Positions 24,840 to 34,111 of a DNA stretch of 64,000 nt are shown in pieces; within the stretch, counting starts at the first letter, position 1; the number at the start of each line of letters is the position of its first letter. Made by a program: the position numbers and the translations under genes. This stretch comes from an uncultured Faecalibacterium sp. GTDB taxonomy: Bacteria > Bacillota > Clostridia > Oscillospirales > Ruminococcaceae. Below the pieces are notes generated by a model. That model was not told where the DNA came from. It was given only the letters and a program-made list of their open reading frames with translations, and made no database searches. Where the stretch lies: assembly GCA_934511465.1 (NCBI GenBank), contig CAKSWG010000009.1, positions 1 through 64,000 on the forward strand. Direction: 5' to 3'.

Positions 24840-25799
24840 ATGCTGGAAAATCTTCTGTTCAGCATGAACAGCACCATGCCGCTGTTCTTCGTCATGCTTT
24901 TGGGCTATGTGCTGCACCGCACCGGCTTTTTGAGCGATGAATTCGTGGCCGGGACCAACAAGTTTGTATTTTACGTTTCGCTGCCGGTGCAGCTGTTCCG
25001 CGACCTTGGTGCCACCGATGTGCGCGCTACCTTTGATGGCGGCTATGTGCTGTTCTGCTTTGTGGTCACGCTGGTAAGCATCCTTGCCCTCTGGGCGCTG
25101 GCAAAGCTGTTTCTGCCCAACAAGGCTTTGGTGGGCGAGTTCGTGCAGGTGTGCTACCGCTCGTCTGCGGCCATCCTCGGCACAGCGTTTCTGCAAAGCA
25201 TCTACGGCACGGCCAGCATGTCCAGCCTGATGATCCTTGGCAGCGTGCCGCTTTACAACATCATGGCCGTGGTGCTGCTTACGGTGGAAGGCCCCGCCGC
25301 GCAGCAGCAGGGCAGCATGGCCCAAAAACTCAAAAAGAGCGTAAAAGGCGTTCTGACCAATCCCACCCTGCTGGGCATCGCGGCAGGCTTTGCGTGGAGC
25401 CTTGCGGGCTTTTCCATGCCTGCCATGTTCAGCAAAACGCTGGGCAATGTGGCCGGGCTGACAAGCCCCTTGGCCCTGCTTGCCATCGGCGCAGGCTTCA
25501 AAGGCCGCAAGGCGCTGGGCTACCTGAAACCCACCACCGTGGCTACCCTGACCAAACTGATGATCCTGCCCGCAGTGTTCCTGCCGCTGGCGGTGCACTT
25601 TGGTTTTACGGACGAAAAGCTGGTGGCACTGCTGGTGATGCTGGGCAGCATCGCCACGCCCAGCTGCTACGTGATGGCAAAGCAGATGGGCCACGAGGGC
25701 GTGCTCACCGGCAGTGTGTGCGTTACCACCACCCTGTTCAGCGCATTCAGCCTGACCTTCTGGCTGTTTTTGCTGCGGAGCTTTGGGTATATCTTATGA
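24840..25799 (+). CDS. AEC (auxin efflux carrier) family transporter
   Basis: The product has 319 residues and about ten membrane helices, with the family's N-terminal LLGYVLHRTGFLSDEFV and a C-terminal MLGSIATPSCYVMAKQMG. AEC carriers in bacteria move small organic anions such as malate or malonate; the substrate is not predictable. Its ATG lies four bases after the MoxR stop, within the tail of that operon, though a functional tie is not evident. A terminator follows. Confidence 0.8.
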   Translation: MLENLLFSMNSTMPLFFVMLLGYVLHRTGFLSDEFVAGTNKFVFYVSLPVQLFRDLGATDVRATFDGGYVLFCFVVTLVSILALWALAKLFLPNKALVGEFVQVCYRSSAAILGTAFLQSIYGTASMSSLMILGSVPLYNIMAVVLLTVEGPAAQQQGSMAQKLKKSVKGVLTNPTLLGIAAGFAWSLAGFSMPAMFSKTLGNVAGLTSPLALLAIGAGFKGRKALGYLKPTTVATLTKLMILPAVFLPLAVHFGFTDEKLVALLVMLGSIATPSCYVMAKQMGHEGVLTGSVCVTTTLFSAFSLTFWLFLLRSFGYIL

Positions 25800-25803
25800 G
25801 CAA

Positions 25804-25838
25804 ACAAAAAAGGACAGGCAATGCCTGTCCTTTTTTGT
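25804..25838. terminator. Bidirectional terminator between the AEC and GDPD genes
   Basis: AAAAAAGGACAGGC and GCCTGTCCTTTTTT form a perfect stem with an AAT loop and T-runs on both strands, between two converging genes. Confidence 0.88.
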
Positions 25839-26798
25839 TTACGCTTCATTCCACCATTCCCGCACACGGTCCGGGCGGTCGGTGAGGATGCCGTCCGGCT
25901 GCAATGGCAGCACAGCCTTTACCGCTTCCTCGGTGTTCACCGTCCAGTAGGCGGCCTTGATGCCCAGCTCATGGAGCTTCTGCACCATGCTCACCTTTCG
26001 ATAGGCGGTGTGATACTCGCAGCACACCCAGTCGGGCTTAAAATCCAGCGACTGCACATACTGCACCGGGTCGCGCTGGCGGTCCAGCTTTTCCAGAATG
26101 CCGCGCAGGCTTTCGTTGGGGAAGGCCGCTTGCAGCATACTGAACTTGTCATCCAGCCAACGGGTCAGCTCGCCGCAGTTCTCATCGTCCATATTTTCCA
26201 CCGTGGGCATGGGCAGCTGTGGAAAGTCGTCCTCTTCCATGCCGTTTTGCAGGTCCAGCGCCGCCCATGTGCCCTTGGGCAGCACCAGCGTTTCCACCGC
26301 GCCAAACAGCAGCGCCCCCACTTGCAGCTGCGGCATCAACTGCTTTGCCAGCCGCAGATGGTCATGGTTGAAGGAGGTGAGCACCAGCTTGTCGCCAAGG
26401 TCGGCGGCCCGCACCTGCTCCACCACATTCTCCACAAAAGCATCGCTGTACAAAAGCGGAGCTTTCATTTCCAGCTGCACGCAGGTGTCCAGCTCCTTGC
26501 ACAGGACAAGGGCTTCTTCCAGCGTGGCGATCTTTTCGTCCTTATAGGCAACGTCCTTCCAGCTGCCAAAATCAAGTTCTTTCAGCTCGCCTTCGGTCAT
26601 ATCGTAGATCTTGCCCTTGATATCGGTGTGCAGGTCGATGATGTAATCGTGGTGGATCACCAGCTTTTTGTCACTGGTCTGCTGGACATCCATTTCCACG
26701 CCGTCCGCGCCGATCTCCACGGCCTTGCGGAAAGCGGAAAGTGTGTTTTCCGGCGCAAGATAGGATGCGCCGCGGTGTGCGATGATCTCAGGTGTCAT
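25839..26798 (-). CDS. Glycerophosphodiester phosphodiesterase
   Basis: The product has 319 residues with a GDPD TIM barrel. The catalytic first His and Glu are in IIAHRGASYLAPENT, the metal ligands in VEMDVQQT, and the second His in LVIHHD. It also has QLEMK and the C-terminal GILTDRPD. It hydrolyses glycerophosphodiesters to glycerol 3-phosphate and an alcohol. No signal peptide is present, so it acts in the cytosol. An insertion of about 50 residues (around 180-250, ELTRWLDDKF...) makes it longer than the usual 240-260. GAGAGGAAC lies upstream. Confidence 0.87.
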   Translation of the reverse strand: MTPEIIAHRGASYLAPENTLSAFRKAVEIGADGVEMDVQQTSDKKLVIHHDYIIDLHTDIKGKIYDMTEGELKELDFGSWKDVAYKDEKIATLEEALVLCKELDTCVQLEMKAPLLYSDAFVENVVEQVRAADLGDKLVLTSFNHDHLRLAKQLMPQLQVGALLFGAVETLVLPKGTWAALDLQNGMEEDDFPQLPMPTVENMDDENCGELTRWLDDKFSMLQAAFPNESLRGILEKLDRQRDPVQYVQSLDFKPDWVCCEYHTAYRKVSMVQKLHELGIKAAYWTVNTEEAVKAVLPLQPDGILTDRPDRVREWWNEA

Positions 26799-26873
26799 AA
26801 AATGTGCTTGTTCCTCTCAATGCTGCTCTTCCTCACGCCTCACCGCTGTTCCGCAAAGCGGGTGCTGCCGGGT

Positions 26874-28391
<1,518 letters not shown>

Positions 28392-28535
28392 CTATGCCCG
28401 CATTTCACAAAAGAAGTGCTTTTTCTTGTGAAAGTACGACTTTTATCGTCAAAACGACGAATTTCGCCTGTGTTTTTTGCGCACTTTTCACGATAAAAAC
28501 ACAAAATCCGCCCCATTTTCCTTTCATTCTGGTCC

Positions 28536-28564
28536 TTTCAAACCGTGGGCAGAAATGGTACAAT
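28536..28564 (+). promoter_or_regulatory. purC promoter; contents of the 28314-28623 gap
   Basis: TTTCAA (28536-28541) and TACAAT (28559-28564) are 17 bases apart. The remaining gap holds the leader of the GH1 gene and an AT-rich segment with two ACGATAAAA-type motifs in opposite orientation (about 28445 and 28490). No purine-box operator was recognised. Confidence 0.6.
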
Positions 28565-28623
28565 AAACAGGTAAGAAGGATACACCGCCGCTTTTTCGGC
28601 ACTGGAAAATGGAGTGTTTTGCT

Positions 28624-29493
28624 ATGACTGAGTTCAAGCCCATTAAAGAAGGCAAAGTCCGCGAGATCTATGATAACGGCGACAGCCTGATCATGGTTGC
28701 TACCGACCGCATTTCCGCATTTGATGTCATCCTCAAAAACAAGGTCACAAAAAAGGGCACCGTGCTTACCCAGATGAGCAAGTTCTGGTTCGATTATACC
28801 CGCGATCTGCTGCCCAACCACATGCTGAGCGTGGACGTGAAGGATATGCCGGAGTTCTTCCGGCAGCCTCAGTTCGACGGCAACAGCATGATGTGCCGCA
28901 AGCTGACCATGCTGCCCATCGAGTGCATCGTGCGCGGCTACATCACCGGCAGCGGCTGGGCCAGCTACCAGAAGACCGGCAAGGTGTGCGGCATCCAGCT
29001 GCCCGAGGGCCTGAAGGAATCCGACAAGCTGCCCGAGCCCATCTACACTCCCTCCACCAAGGCCGAGATCGGCGACCACGACGAGAACATCTCCTACGAA
29101 AAGAGCATCGAGGTGCTGGAGAAGCAGTTCCCCGGCCATGGCGAGGAGTACGCCACCAAGCTGCGCGATTACACCATTGCCCTGTACAAGAAGTGCGCCG
29201 AGTACGCTCTCTCCCGCGGCATCATCATTGCCGACACCAAGTTTGAGTTTGGTCTGGACGAGAACGGCAACGTGGTGCTGGGCGACGAGATGCTCACCCC
29301 GGATTCCTCCCGCTTCTGGCCGCTGGAGGGCTACGAGCCGGGCCACAGCCAGCCCTCTTTTGATAAGCAGTTCGTCCGCGACTGGCTCAAGGCCAACCCC
29401 GACAGCAACTACGACCTGCCGCAGGATGTGATTGACAAGACCATTGCCAAGTATCTGGAAGCCTACGAGCTACTCACCGGCAAAAAGCTGTAA
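28624..29493 (+). CDS. purC: Phosphoribosylaminoimidazole-succinocarboxamide synthase
   Basis: The product has 289 residues. SAICAR synthetase signatures are seen: KEGKVREIYDNGD at the start, VATDRISAFDVIL near residue 27, the conserved IECIVRGYITGSGW near residue 101, and LGDEMLTPDSSRFWPL near residue 217. It ligates aspartate to CAIR using ATP in purine synthesis. The length is that of the longer, eukaryote-like class. It is monocistronic here, away from other pur genes except purA at 60 kb. GGAG lies 10 bases upstream. Confidence 0.94.
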   Translation: MTEFKPIKEGKVREIYDNGDSLIMVATDRISAFDVILKNKVTKKGTVLTQMSKFWFDYTRDLLPNHMLSVDVKDMPEFFRQPQFDGNSMMCRKLTMLPIECIVRGYITGSGWASYQKTGKVCGIQLPEGLKESDKLPEPIYTPSTKAEIGDHDENISYEKSIEVLEKQFPGHGEEYATKLRDYTIALYKKCAEYALSRGIIIADTKFEFGLDENGNVVLGDEMLTPDSSRFWPLEGYEPGHSQPSFDKQFVRDWLKANPDSNYDLPQDVIDKTIAKYLEAYELLTGKKL

Positions 29494-29545
29494 GGCCGGT
29501 ACTTCCGCTTACCGGTACGCAAAAAGCGCCCGGAACATGGAACCT

Positions 29546-29583
29546 AAAAAAGGACCTCCGACAGATGCCGGAGGTCCTTTTGG
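29546..29583. terminator. Terminator after purC (bidirectional)
   Basis: AAAGGACCTCCG and CGGAGGTCCTTT form a perfect 12-bp stem with an 8-nt loop. A-runs lie upstream and T-runs downstream, so it can also stop the leftward surface-protein transcript. Confidence 0.85.
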
Positions 29584-29623
29584 TTTGCTTTATGCTTTAT
29601 GCAGCACACCGCATCTGCGGCGC

Positions 29624-31021
29624 TCAGCCCAGCTTCTTTGCTGCGTCCAGTGTACGCAGAGCCACCAGCTTGAGCATTCTCTTCTGGCCGTTGAAGCTGC
29701 CGTTTGCATCGTTCTTCATCAGGCCGCTCTCCACGACCCAGCGCTCTGCCTGCTCGGCATCGCTCAGGGTCTCGCCCTCAGCGGCCACAGCGGGCTTACC
29801 GGCCAGCTCCCATGCCTTCAGGGCAACTTCCTCGCGGGTCTTGGGCACGGCCACGCCTGCACCCAGCACCTGCTTTGCATAGATCTCGGTGCCAATGTGG
29901 TAAGTCAGCGCCGCCACGCCGGTGCCGATCACAACACCTGCAACCACAGCGCCTGCGCCGTCACCGCTGGAAGATGCAGCGTCATCGACCTTAGGATTCA
30001 CGGTGAACACACCATTGTTGTTTACAATGTCGTCACCATTCTCGCAGTACTCGCTCGGGTCCGTGCTGAACGTACCGTTAGAAACTGCAACACGCTTGTT
30101 GGTATTGCCGGTATCATTCTCCGGACGTATTACCGTAATGGCCGGAACACCATCGTCCGACTTGAACGTACCGCCGCTGACCTTGATCGTTGACTGGGCA
30201 TCCATGGCCGGATAACCCGCCGCGCTGTCAAAAACCAGTGCCGAACAGGGCACAACAATGCGGGAGTCACCCACCTTACCAGTAGCATTGCCGGTCGTGT
30301 TGAATGTACCGTTATTGACCGTCACACTGCCTGCGCGGGCAACAATGCCCGCACCGCCAGTAATGTTGAACGTGCCGCCATTGACCGTGATTTTGTCTTG
30401 CCAAGGCGAATAAATACCGCAGGCCACATAGCCAGGAGTGGTGATCCAGCCATTGAATGTACCACCGTTAATGGTGATTTCGTTGGGATCGCCAGAGCGC
30501 GCCGTGCCATTTCCAGACACGACCGCATTATCTATGGCTGTGAAAGTACCATCGGTGATCGTAATGGTTGCGCCAACAGCATAGCTCGTGATAATTGCGC
30601 CTTCCTGACCCGTGATCGTTACAGAATCAATCGTCGTGCTCGAATTTGATCCAACAGCAATACCAACATTTCCTGTAGAAACAATTTTGCCGGTCCCCTT
30701 CGAGTCTGTAACCGTCAGTTTACCTTTATTGTAGACAGCCGTTCCTGTTGCCTCAATTTTGTGGCCATCCAGATCCAGCGTGATATTTTTTCCTTCCGGA
30801 ATTATAACCGTGCCTGTAATGTCACCGTCCAGAACGATCTTCGCACCATCCGATGCATTTTCGATGGCATTTTTAAGCTGCTCATACGTTGTGATGCTTT
30901 CACTTGCAGACACACTGGTACCGGTGCTATCCTCCGCAAATGCCGTCACCGCCGATACAGGTGCCATGGAAACCATCATACAGCCCGCGATCAGCAAGCT
31001 TGTAAGCCGTTTCAGTTTCAT
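29624..31021 (-). CDS. Surface-exposed beta-helix repeat protein with C-terminal anchor-like region
   Basis: The product has 465 residues: a Sec signal peptide (MKLKRLTSLLIAGCMMVSM to about residue 31), then a right-handed beta-helix of short repeats rich in T, G and N (ITINGGTFNG, ITVNGGTFNI, VTVNNGTFNT, IKVSGGTFKS). A hydrophobic segment follows (GAGAVVAGVVIGTGVAALTY, about 358-377), then an SLH-like domain of about 80 residues (TREEVALKAWELAGKP...DAEQAERWVVESGLM). It is probably an adhesin or glycan-binding surface protein. Repeat-region codons are more AT-rich than the C-terminal part, suggesting a mosaic origin. Expression is controlled by the riboswitch and G-tract promoter upstream. 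The start is chosen from GAGGAG. Confidence 0.78.
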   Translation of the reverse strand: MKLKRLTSLLIAGCMMVSMAPVSAVTAFAEDSTGTSVSASESITTYEQLKNAIENASDGAKIVLDGDITGTVIIPEGKNITLDLDGHKIEATGTAVYNKGKLTVTDSKGTGKIVSTGNVGIAVGSNSSTTIDSVTITGQEGAIITSYAVGATITITDGTFTAIDNAVVSGNGTARSGDPNEITINGGTFNGWITTPGYVACGIYSPWQDKITVNGGTFNITGGAGIVARAGSVTVNNGTFNTTGNATGKVGDSRIVVPCSALVFDSAAGYPAMDAQSTIKVSGGTFKSDDGVPAITVIRPENDTGNTNKRVAVSNGTFSTDPSEYCENGDDIVNNNGVFTVNPKVDDAASSSGDGAGAVVAGVVIGTGVAALTYHIGTEIYAKQVLGAGVAVPKTREEVALKAWELAGKPAVAAEGETLSDAEQAERWVVESGLMKNDANGSFNGQKRMLKLVALRTLDAAKKLG

Positions 31022-31067
31022 ACAAACTCCTCGCTTTCTTTCCACAAATTTCCACTGCTGTGGCCGC

Positions 31068-31116
31068 AAAAAAGAGCATCGCACTCTGCCTGCGGGCAGC
31101 TGCACGATGCTCTTTT
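31068..31116 (-). terminator. Leader terminator controlled by the riboswitch
   Basis: On the minus strand AAAAGAGCATCG (31116-31105) pairs with CGATGCTCTTTT (31081-31070) around an inner CTGCC/GGCAG hairpin, followed by T-rich sequence. It lies 47 bases before the start codon of the surface-protein gene. Its 5' side (31105-31095, GTGCAGCTGCC) can instead pair with the riboswitch P3 strand (31145-31131). Confidence 0.82.
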
Positions 31117-31127
31117 CACTATTCCGA

Positions 31128-31200
31128 ACGGTGCAGCTGGCTGCCATGTTACAGGCCCTCTAGCTTTGCGTCACGGGTTTTCACCCGCTTTGCCAATGTT
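31128..31200 (-). promoter_or_regulatory. Cyclic di-GMP-I (GEMM) riboswitch aptamer
   Basis: The minus strand shows the class I signature in order: TTGGCAAAG, a CGGGT-GAAA-ACCCG hairpin with the GNRA tetraloop, the invariant GACGCAAAGC (31172-31163), GGGCCT (tetraloop receptor side), and the second hairpin GCAG-CCAG-CTGC. GAAC/GTTC at the two ends can close P1. The P3 strand is also complementary, apart from a 4-nt bulge, to the 5' side of the downstream terminator. Ligand binding should therefore free the terminator and switch the gene off. Confidence 0.85.
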
Positions 31201-31237
31201 CTTTTTTGCCGGAGCGGCACCACGCCGCTCCTTCCTT

Positions 31238-31265
31238 ATTGTACCCCCCCCCCGAAAAAAAGCAA
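31238..31265 (-). promoter_or_regulatory. Promoter with a homopolymeric G10 spacer tract
   Basis: On the minus strand TTGCTT (31265-31260) and TACAAT (31243-31238) are separated by a 16-base spacer made of five T, one C and ten G (31253-31244). Slippage of one G would give 17 (optimal) or 15. Transcription should start near 31232 and give a leader of about 210 nt containing the riboswitch. Confidence 0.68.
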
Positions 31266-31331
31266 GGTTTTTGGGTAAAAATCATCAATCATTACAAAAA
31301 AAATGCAGCTTTTTGCCACATTGCACCAGAA

Positions 31332-31373
31332 GAAAAAGCCCCGGCTTCCGTATACAGCACAGAAGCCGGGGCT
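31332..31373 (-). terminator. Terminator of the sigma-factor operon
   Basis: On the minus strand AGCCCCGGCTTC pairs perfectly with GAAGCCGGGGCT around a 13-nt loop and is followed by TTTTTC. It lies four bases after the last stop codon of the operon. Confidence 0.88.
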
Positions 31374-31376
31374 CGT

Positions 31377-32177
31377 TTACGTTTCTTCTTCGTTTTCTTC
31401 GTCCAGCAGGTACTGTATCTCCGTCTGCCCTGCCATCTGCTCCGCTGTCCAGTCCAGCGGGGCAAGGCCGTCCAATTGGAGGGTGTATTGCTCGGTGTAT
31501 TGCAGTGCACCGCTTTGCAGTGCGGCATCCGGCCGGTTCTCCGCTTTCCACGCAAAACTCACCTCGTCCGGCTGCACCCCGCAGCTCTGGATGGCATCGG
31601 TCACGGCGCGGCAGTCCTGCGCAAACGTCTCGGCGCTGGTGTAGGGGCCAAACAGCTCCACGGTCAGGCACAAACGGCCTTTGCCGGCCTCATACTGCTG
31701 CAAGGTCTTTACCTCGCTGCTGTAAAGGTACAAACTGCCGTCTATGTCTTTCAGGCCCACCTCCGGCGCGGCCCTGCGGATGGCGTTGTACACCTCCGCC
31801 GTGTACTCCTTGCTCAGTTGGCTGCCGGTGTTGTGCCGTTCCGGGCCGAACGCGTCCCACACACGGGGCAGCAGCGCCAGACAGAAGCACCCGCCCATCA
31901 GCAGCAGGCAGAGGAACACGGACATAAAATCGTACTTCCAGCGTTCCGGCTTTTGGGCAAAGTACAGCACCTCGCCGCCCAGCAGCACAAGGCCTGCCGC
32001 CGGGGCAATTTTGAGCACCAGCTGCGTGGGGAAGCCCGGCACAAAGTACCAGCCCAGAAAGAACACGCCTGCTGCGATCAGGCATACACCCAGCGTAACG
32101 CTGCCCACCCGGCGCAGAGGCGGCTGTTTTGCGGGCGTTTCCGGGGCAGCAGAGCCGGTCTCATTCTTCTCGTCCAT
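31377..32177 (-). CDS. Membrane protein with LiaF-like (DUF5668) transmembrane region
   Basis: The product has 266 residues. After a hydrophilic N-terminus with several prolines come three to four membrane helices (RVGSVTLGVCLIAAGVFFLG, the second half of a LiaI/LiaF-like pair, and FMSVFLCLLLMGGCFCLAL). The last 150 residues form a soluble domain without recognised motifs. It is the fourth gene of the ECF sigma operon, with the start overlapping the previous stop by 17 bases and GGAGGACGAGG upstream. A role in envelope-stress sensing is plausible by context only. Confidence 0.6.
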   Translation of the reverse strand: MDEKNETGSAAPETPAKQPPLRRVGSVTLGVCLIAAGVFFLGWYFVPGFPTQLVLKIAPAAGLVLLGGEVLYFAQKPERWKYDFMSVFLCLLLMGGCFCLALLPRVWDAFGPERHNTGSQLSKEYTAEVYNAIRRAAPEVGLKDIDGSLYLYSSEVKTLQQYEAGKGRLCLTVELFGPYTSAETFAQDCRAVTDAIQSCGVQPDEVSFAWKAENRPDAALQSGALQYTEQYTLQLDGLAPLDWTAEQMAGQTEIQYLLDEENEEET

Positions 32178-32847
32178 CCTCGTCCTCCGTCTCGTCCTCC
32201 GGGGTCACAGGCTTGCCCAGCAGGGCCGAAATTTTGGGCATGGTAAAGCCCTTTTTCTCAGGTTCGGCCTGTGCACCCTGTGCGGCATAGGCGGTAAAAT
32301 CGGCATCTTCGGCACCGGTGTGCGGCTTCTGCTTTTTGCCCTTGGGGCCGCGCACCAGCCATACGCCGCAGATGATCAGCGCCACGCACACCACCACTTC
32401 GGGCAGCTGGTCCATCATCAGGTACAGCGCGCGGAAGAAGGGGCTCTGCTTGCCCCAGCGCCACACGATGTCGCCCAGCGTGTTCATGAGGATGTTCTGG
32501 TAGGCCACCAGCGCGCCCAGCGCAATGAGGCCCCAGCCCAGCAGCTTGTGGCTGTCCAGCATGAACTGCTGCATCCGCTGGTCCTTCCAGTTGATGTGCA
32601 CCAGATAATCGTCCTCCGGGGCGGTGCCTGTGCCGATCTGCGCCCGGAGATTGAAGGTGTCAAAAAAGCTGTACATCCACACGATGACACTGCCGATGGT
32701 CAGCACCTCCAGCGTGGAAACGCCAATTGCAATGAACAGGCAGAACATCGTGATCAGCGAAAGACCGCGCTTCATATAGCCCTGATACATCTGGCCTGCG
32801 CCCGGGCAGAAGGCAAAGATAAAGGTCAAAATCCCGTTTTTCATCAT
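32161..32847 (-). CDS. TM2-like multi-pass membrane protein
   Basis: The product has 228 residues. It begins with a TM2-type hairpin (LTFIFAFCPGAGQMYQGYMKRGL, with the next helix rich in Phe/Ile), has about four membrane segments in all, and ends with a charged acidic tail (PEDETEDEDGREE). The preferred ATG at 32847 has GAGGG upstream; an alternative at 32862 overlaps the anti-sigma stop as ATGA. It is third in the sigma operon. No enzymatic motif is visible. Confidence 0.6.
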   Translation of the reverse strand: MMKNGILTFIFAFCPGAGQMYQGYMKRGLSLITMFCLFIAIGVSTLEVLTIGSVIVWMYSFFDTFNLRAQIGTGTAPEDDYLVHINWKDQRMQQFMLDSHKLLGWGLIALGALVAYQNILMNTLGDIVWRWGKQSPFFRALYLMMDQLPEVVVCVALIICGVWLVRGPKGKKQKPHTGAEDADFTAYAAQGAQAEPEKKGFTMPKISALLGKPVTPEDETEDEDGREE

Positions 32848-32858
32848 GATCGATTCCC

Positions 32859-33425
32859 TCATTTCCTTTGATCGGTAAGCGGCAGATCTCTGTTGTTCTC
32901 TGCCGCCGGGCTGTGGGCCCCGAACAGCAGGTCATTGACCGCCTTTGCAAAAGACGCCTGCGGCTTCGGCTCTTCGTCCTCCACCGGCTGGCCCAGTGTT
33001 TCCGGTTTGGCGGGCTGACGGCCATCCTCCACCGGCCGGCCCAGCTGTGCAGGCTCTTCCGCTTGGCTCTGGCTGACCGAAGGCACCCAGCTGTGCAGCT
33101 GCTGCCGGAAGTTCAGCAGTTGGCCCACGCTGCCGGAGCGCCACATGGTAAAGGCCAGCACAGCCGCCGCACCGGCCACAGCGGCACGGCCCCATGTGTT
33201 CTGCATCAGCCGCACCCAGATGGCGCCCATCACGGCCTTGTGGGCCGAGCGGGGCGGCTCTTGCAGCACATCCGCCGTCAGCAGGGCCGTGTAGCGATCG
33301 GTGCACCGGTCGCAATAGGCAAGATGCTCGGCGGCTTCCAAACGGCCCAGTTCATCCAGCTGCCCGGCCCGCAGGGCCTGTAAGCCCTCGTCGGTCAGGC
33401 AGCCGTTTTTATCAAACAGTTCCAT
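32859..33425 (-). CDS. Zinc-finger anti-sigma factor-like membrane protein
   Basis: The product has 188 residues. The N-terminal 45 residues carry EHLAYCDRCTDRY (His-x3-Cys-x2-Cys), the hallmark of the ZAS anti-sigma domain that binds ECF sigma factors. One membrane helix follows (AAVAGAAAVLAFTMW, about 100-116), then a Pro/Glu-rich extracytoplasmic tail with two copies of a PAxLGxPVED-like motif. The start overlaps the sigma gene by 14 bases, as usual for sigma/anti-sigma pairs. Confidence 0.75.
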   Translation of the reverse strand: MELFDKNGCLTDEGLQALRAGQLDELGRLEAAEHLAYCDRCTDRYTALLTADVLQEPPRSAHKAVMGAIWVRLMQNTWGRAAVAGAAAVLAFTMWRSGSVGQLLNFRQQLHSWVPSVSQSQAEEPAQLGRPVEDGRQPAKPETLGQPVEDEEPKPQASFAKAVNDLLFGAHSPAAENNRDLPLTDQRK

Positions 33426-33951
33426 GTACACACTCCTCTCCGCAGCTCTCACGCTGTAATATCTGCTGCGCCAGCATCTTTTTGGCCCGGTAGATCTGGG
33501 CTTCCACCGTCTTGGGCGGGCGGCCGCACAGCCGCGCTGCCTCGGCCATGGTGTGCTGTTCCAGCAGCACCAGACGGCAGGGCGTTCTGTAGGGCTCCCG
33601 CAAAGCAAGGATCATTCCGGTCAGTTCTTCCTCGCCCAGTGTATCCAACACCTGCTGTTCCGGCTGGGTGCCGGGCGGCGCGCCTTCCAGCGCCAGCACC
33701 TCGTCACCGGGGGTGTTCACCCTGCGTACCCATGCGCTGCGCAGATAATCTTTTGCCTTGTTGGACGCGATGCGCACCAGCCACTGTTTTTCAAACCCGG
33801 GCGGGCAGCGGTCAATGGCCCGCCACGCCGCCAGAAAGGTCTCCTGCGTCAGGTCCTGCGCATCGCCTGCATCCGGTACCAGCTGGTGGCAGACCGTGTA
33901 CACGAGCGACTGGTATTTCTGCACCATCGCGCTGAATTCCAAGGTCGTCAA
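33412..33951 (-). CDS. ECF-type RNA polymerase sigma factor
   Basis: The product has 179 residues from a TTG start with GAAAGGAGGTGG ten bases upstream; longer in-frame starts lack a ribosome site. Region 2 is seen as DAQDLTQETFLAAWRAID, with IASNKAKDYLRSAW. Region 4 is the HTH MAEAARLCGRPPKTVEAQIYRAK. It directs polymerase to a small regulon in response to a signal relayed by the anti-sigma factor encoded next. A housekeeping-type promoter lies at 34095-34068. Confidence 0.87.
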   Translation of the reverse strand: MTTLEFSAMVQKYQSLVYTVCHQLVPDAGDAQDLTQETFLAAWRAIDRCPPGFEKQWLVRIASNKAKDYLRSAWVRRVNTPGDEVLALEGAPPGTQPEQQVLDTLGEEELTGMILALREPYRTPCRLVLLEQHTMAEAARLCGRPPKTVEAQIYRAKKMLAQQILQRESCGEECVHGTV

Positions 33952-34067
33952 CGATCCACCACCTCCTTTCGGTTTCGTCCCGGTCCGACGAAGTGCAGCC
34001 CCTGCGCTGCCCTTCTGCACATTCATACGAAACAGCCGTTCAAAATCCTGCAAAAACTTTTATTTTT

Positions 34068-34095
34068 ATGATACAATAGAAGTAGTATAGCACAA
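34068..34095 (-). promoter_or_regulatory. Promoter of the sigma operon, overlapping the birA promoter region
   Basis: On the minus strand TTGTGC (34095-34090) and TATCAT (34073-34068) are 16 bases apart. On the plus strand TACAAT (34072-34077), with a weak -35 TGCAAA at 34049, would serve birA, so the two promoters overlap head to head. Confidence 0.5.
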
Positions 34096-34111
34096 AAGGA
34101 GGCATTCGGCC

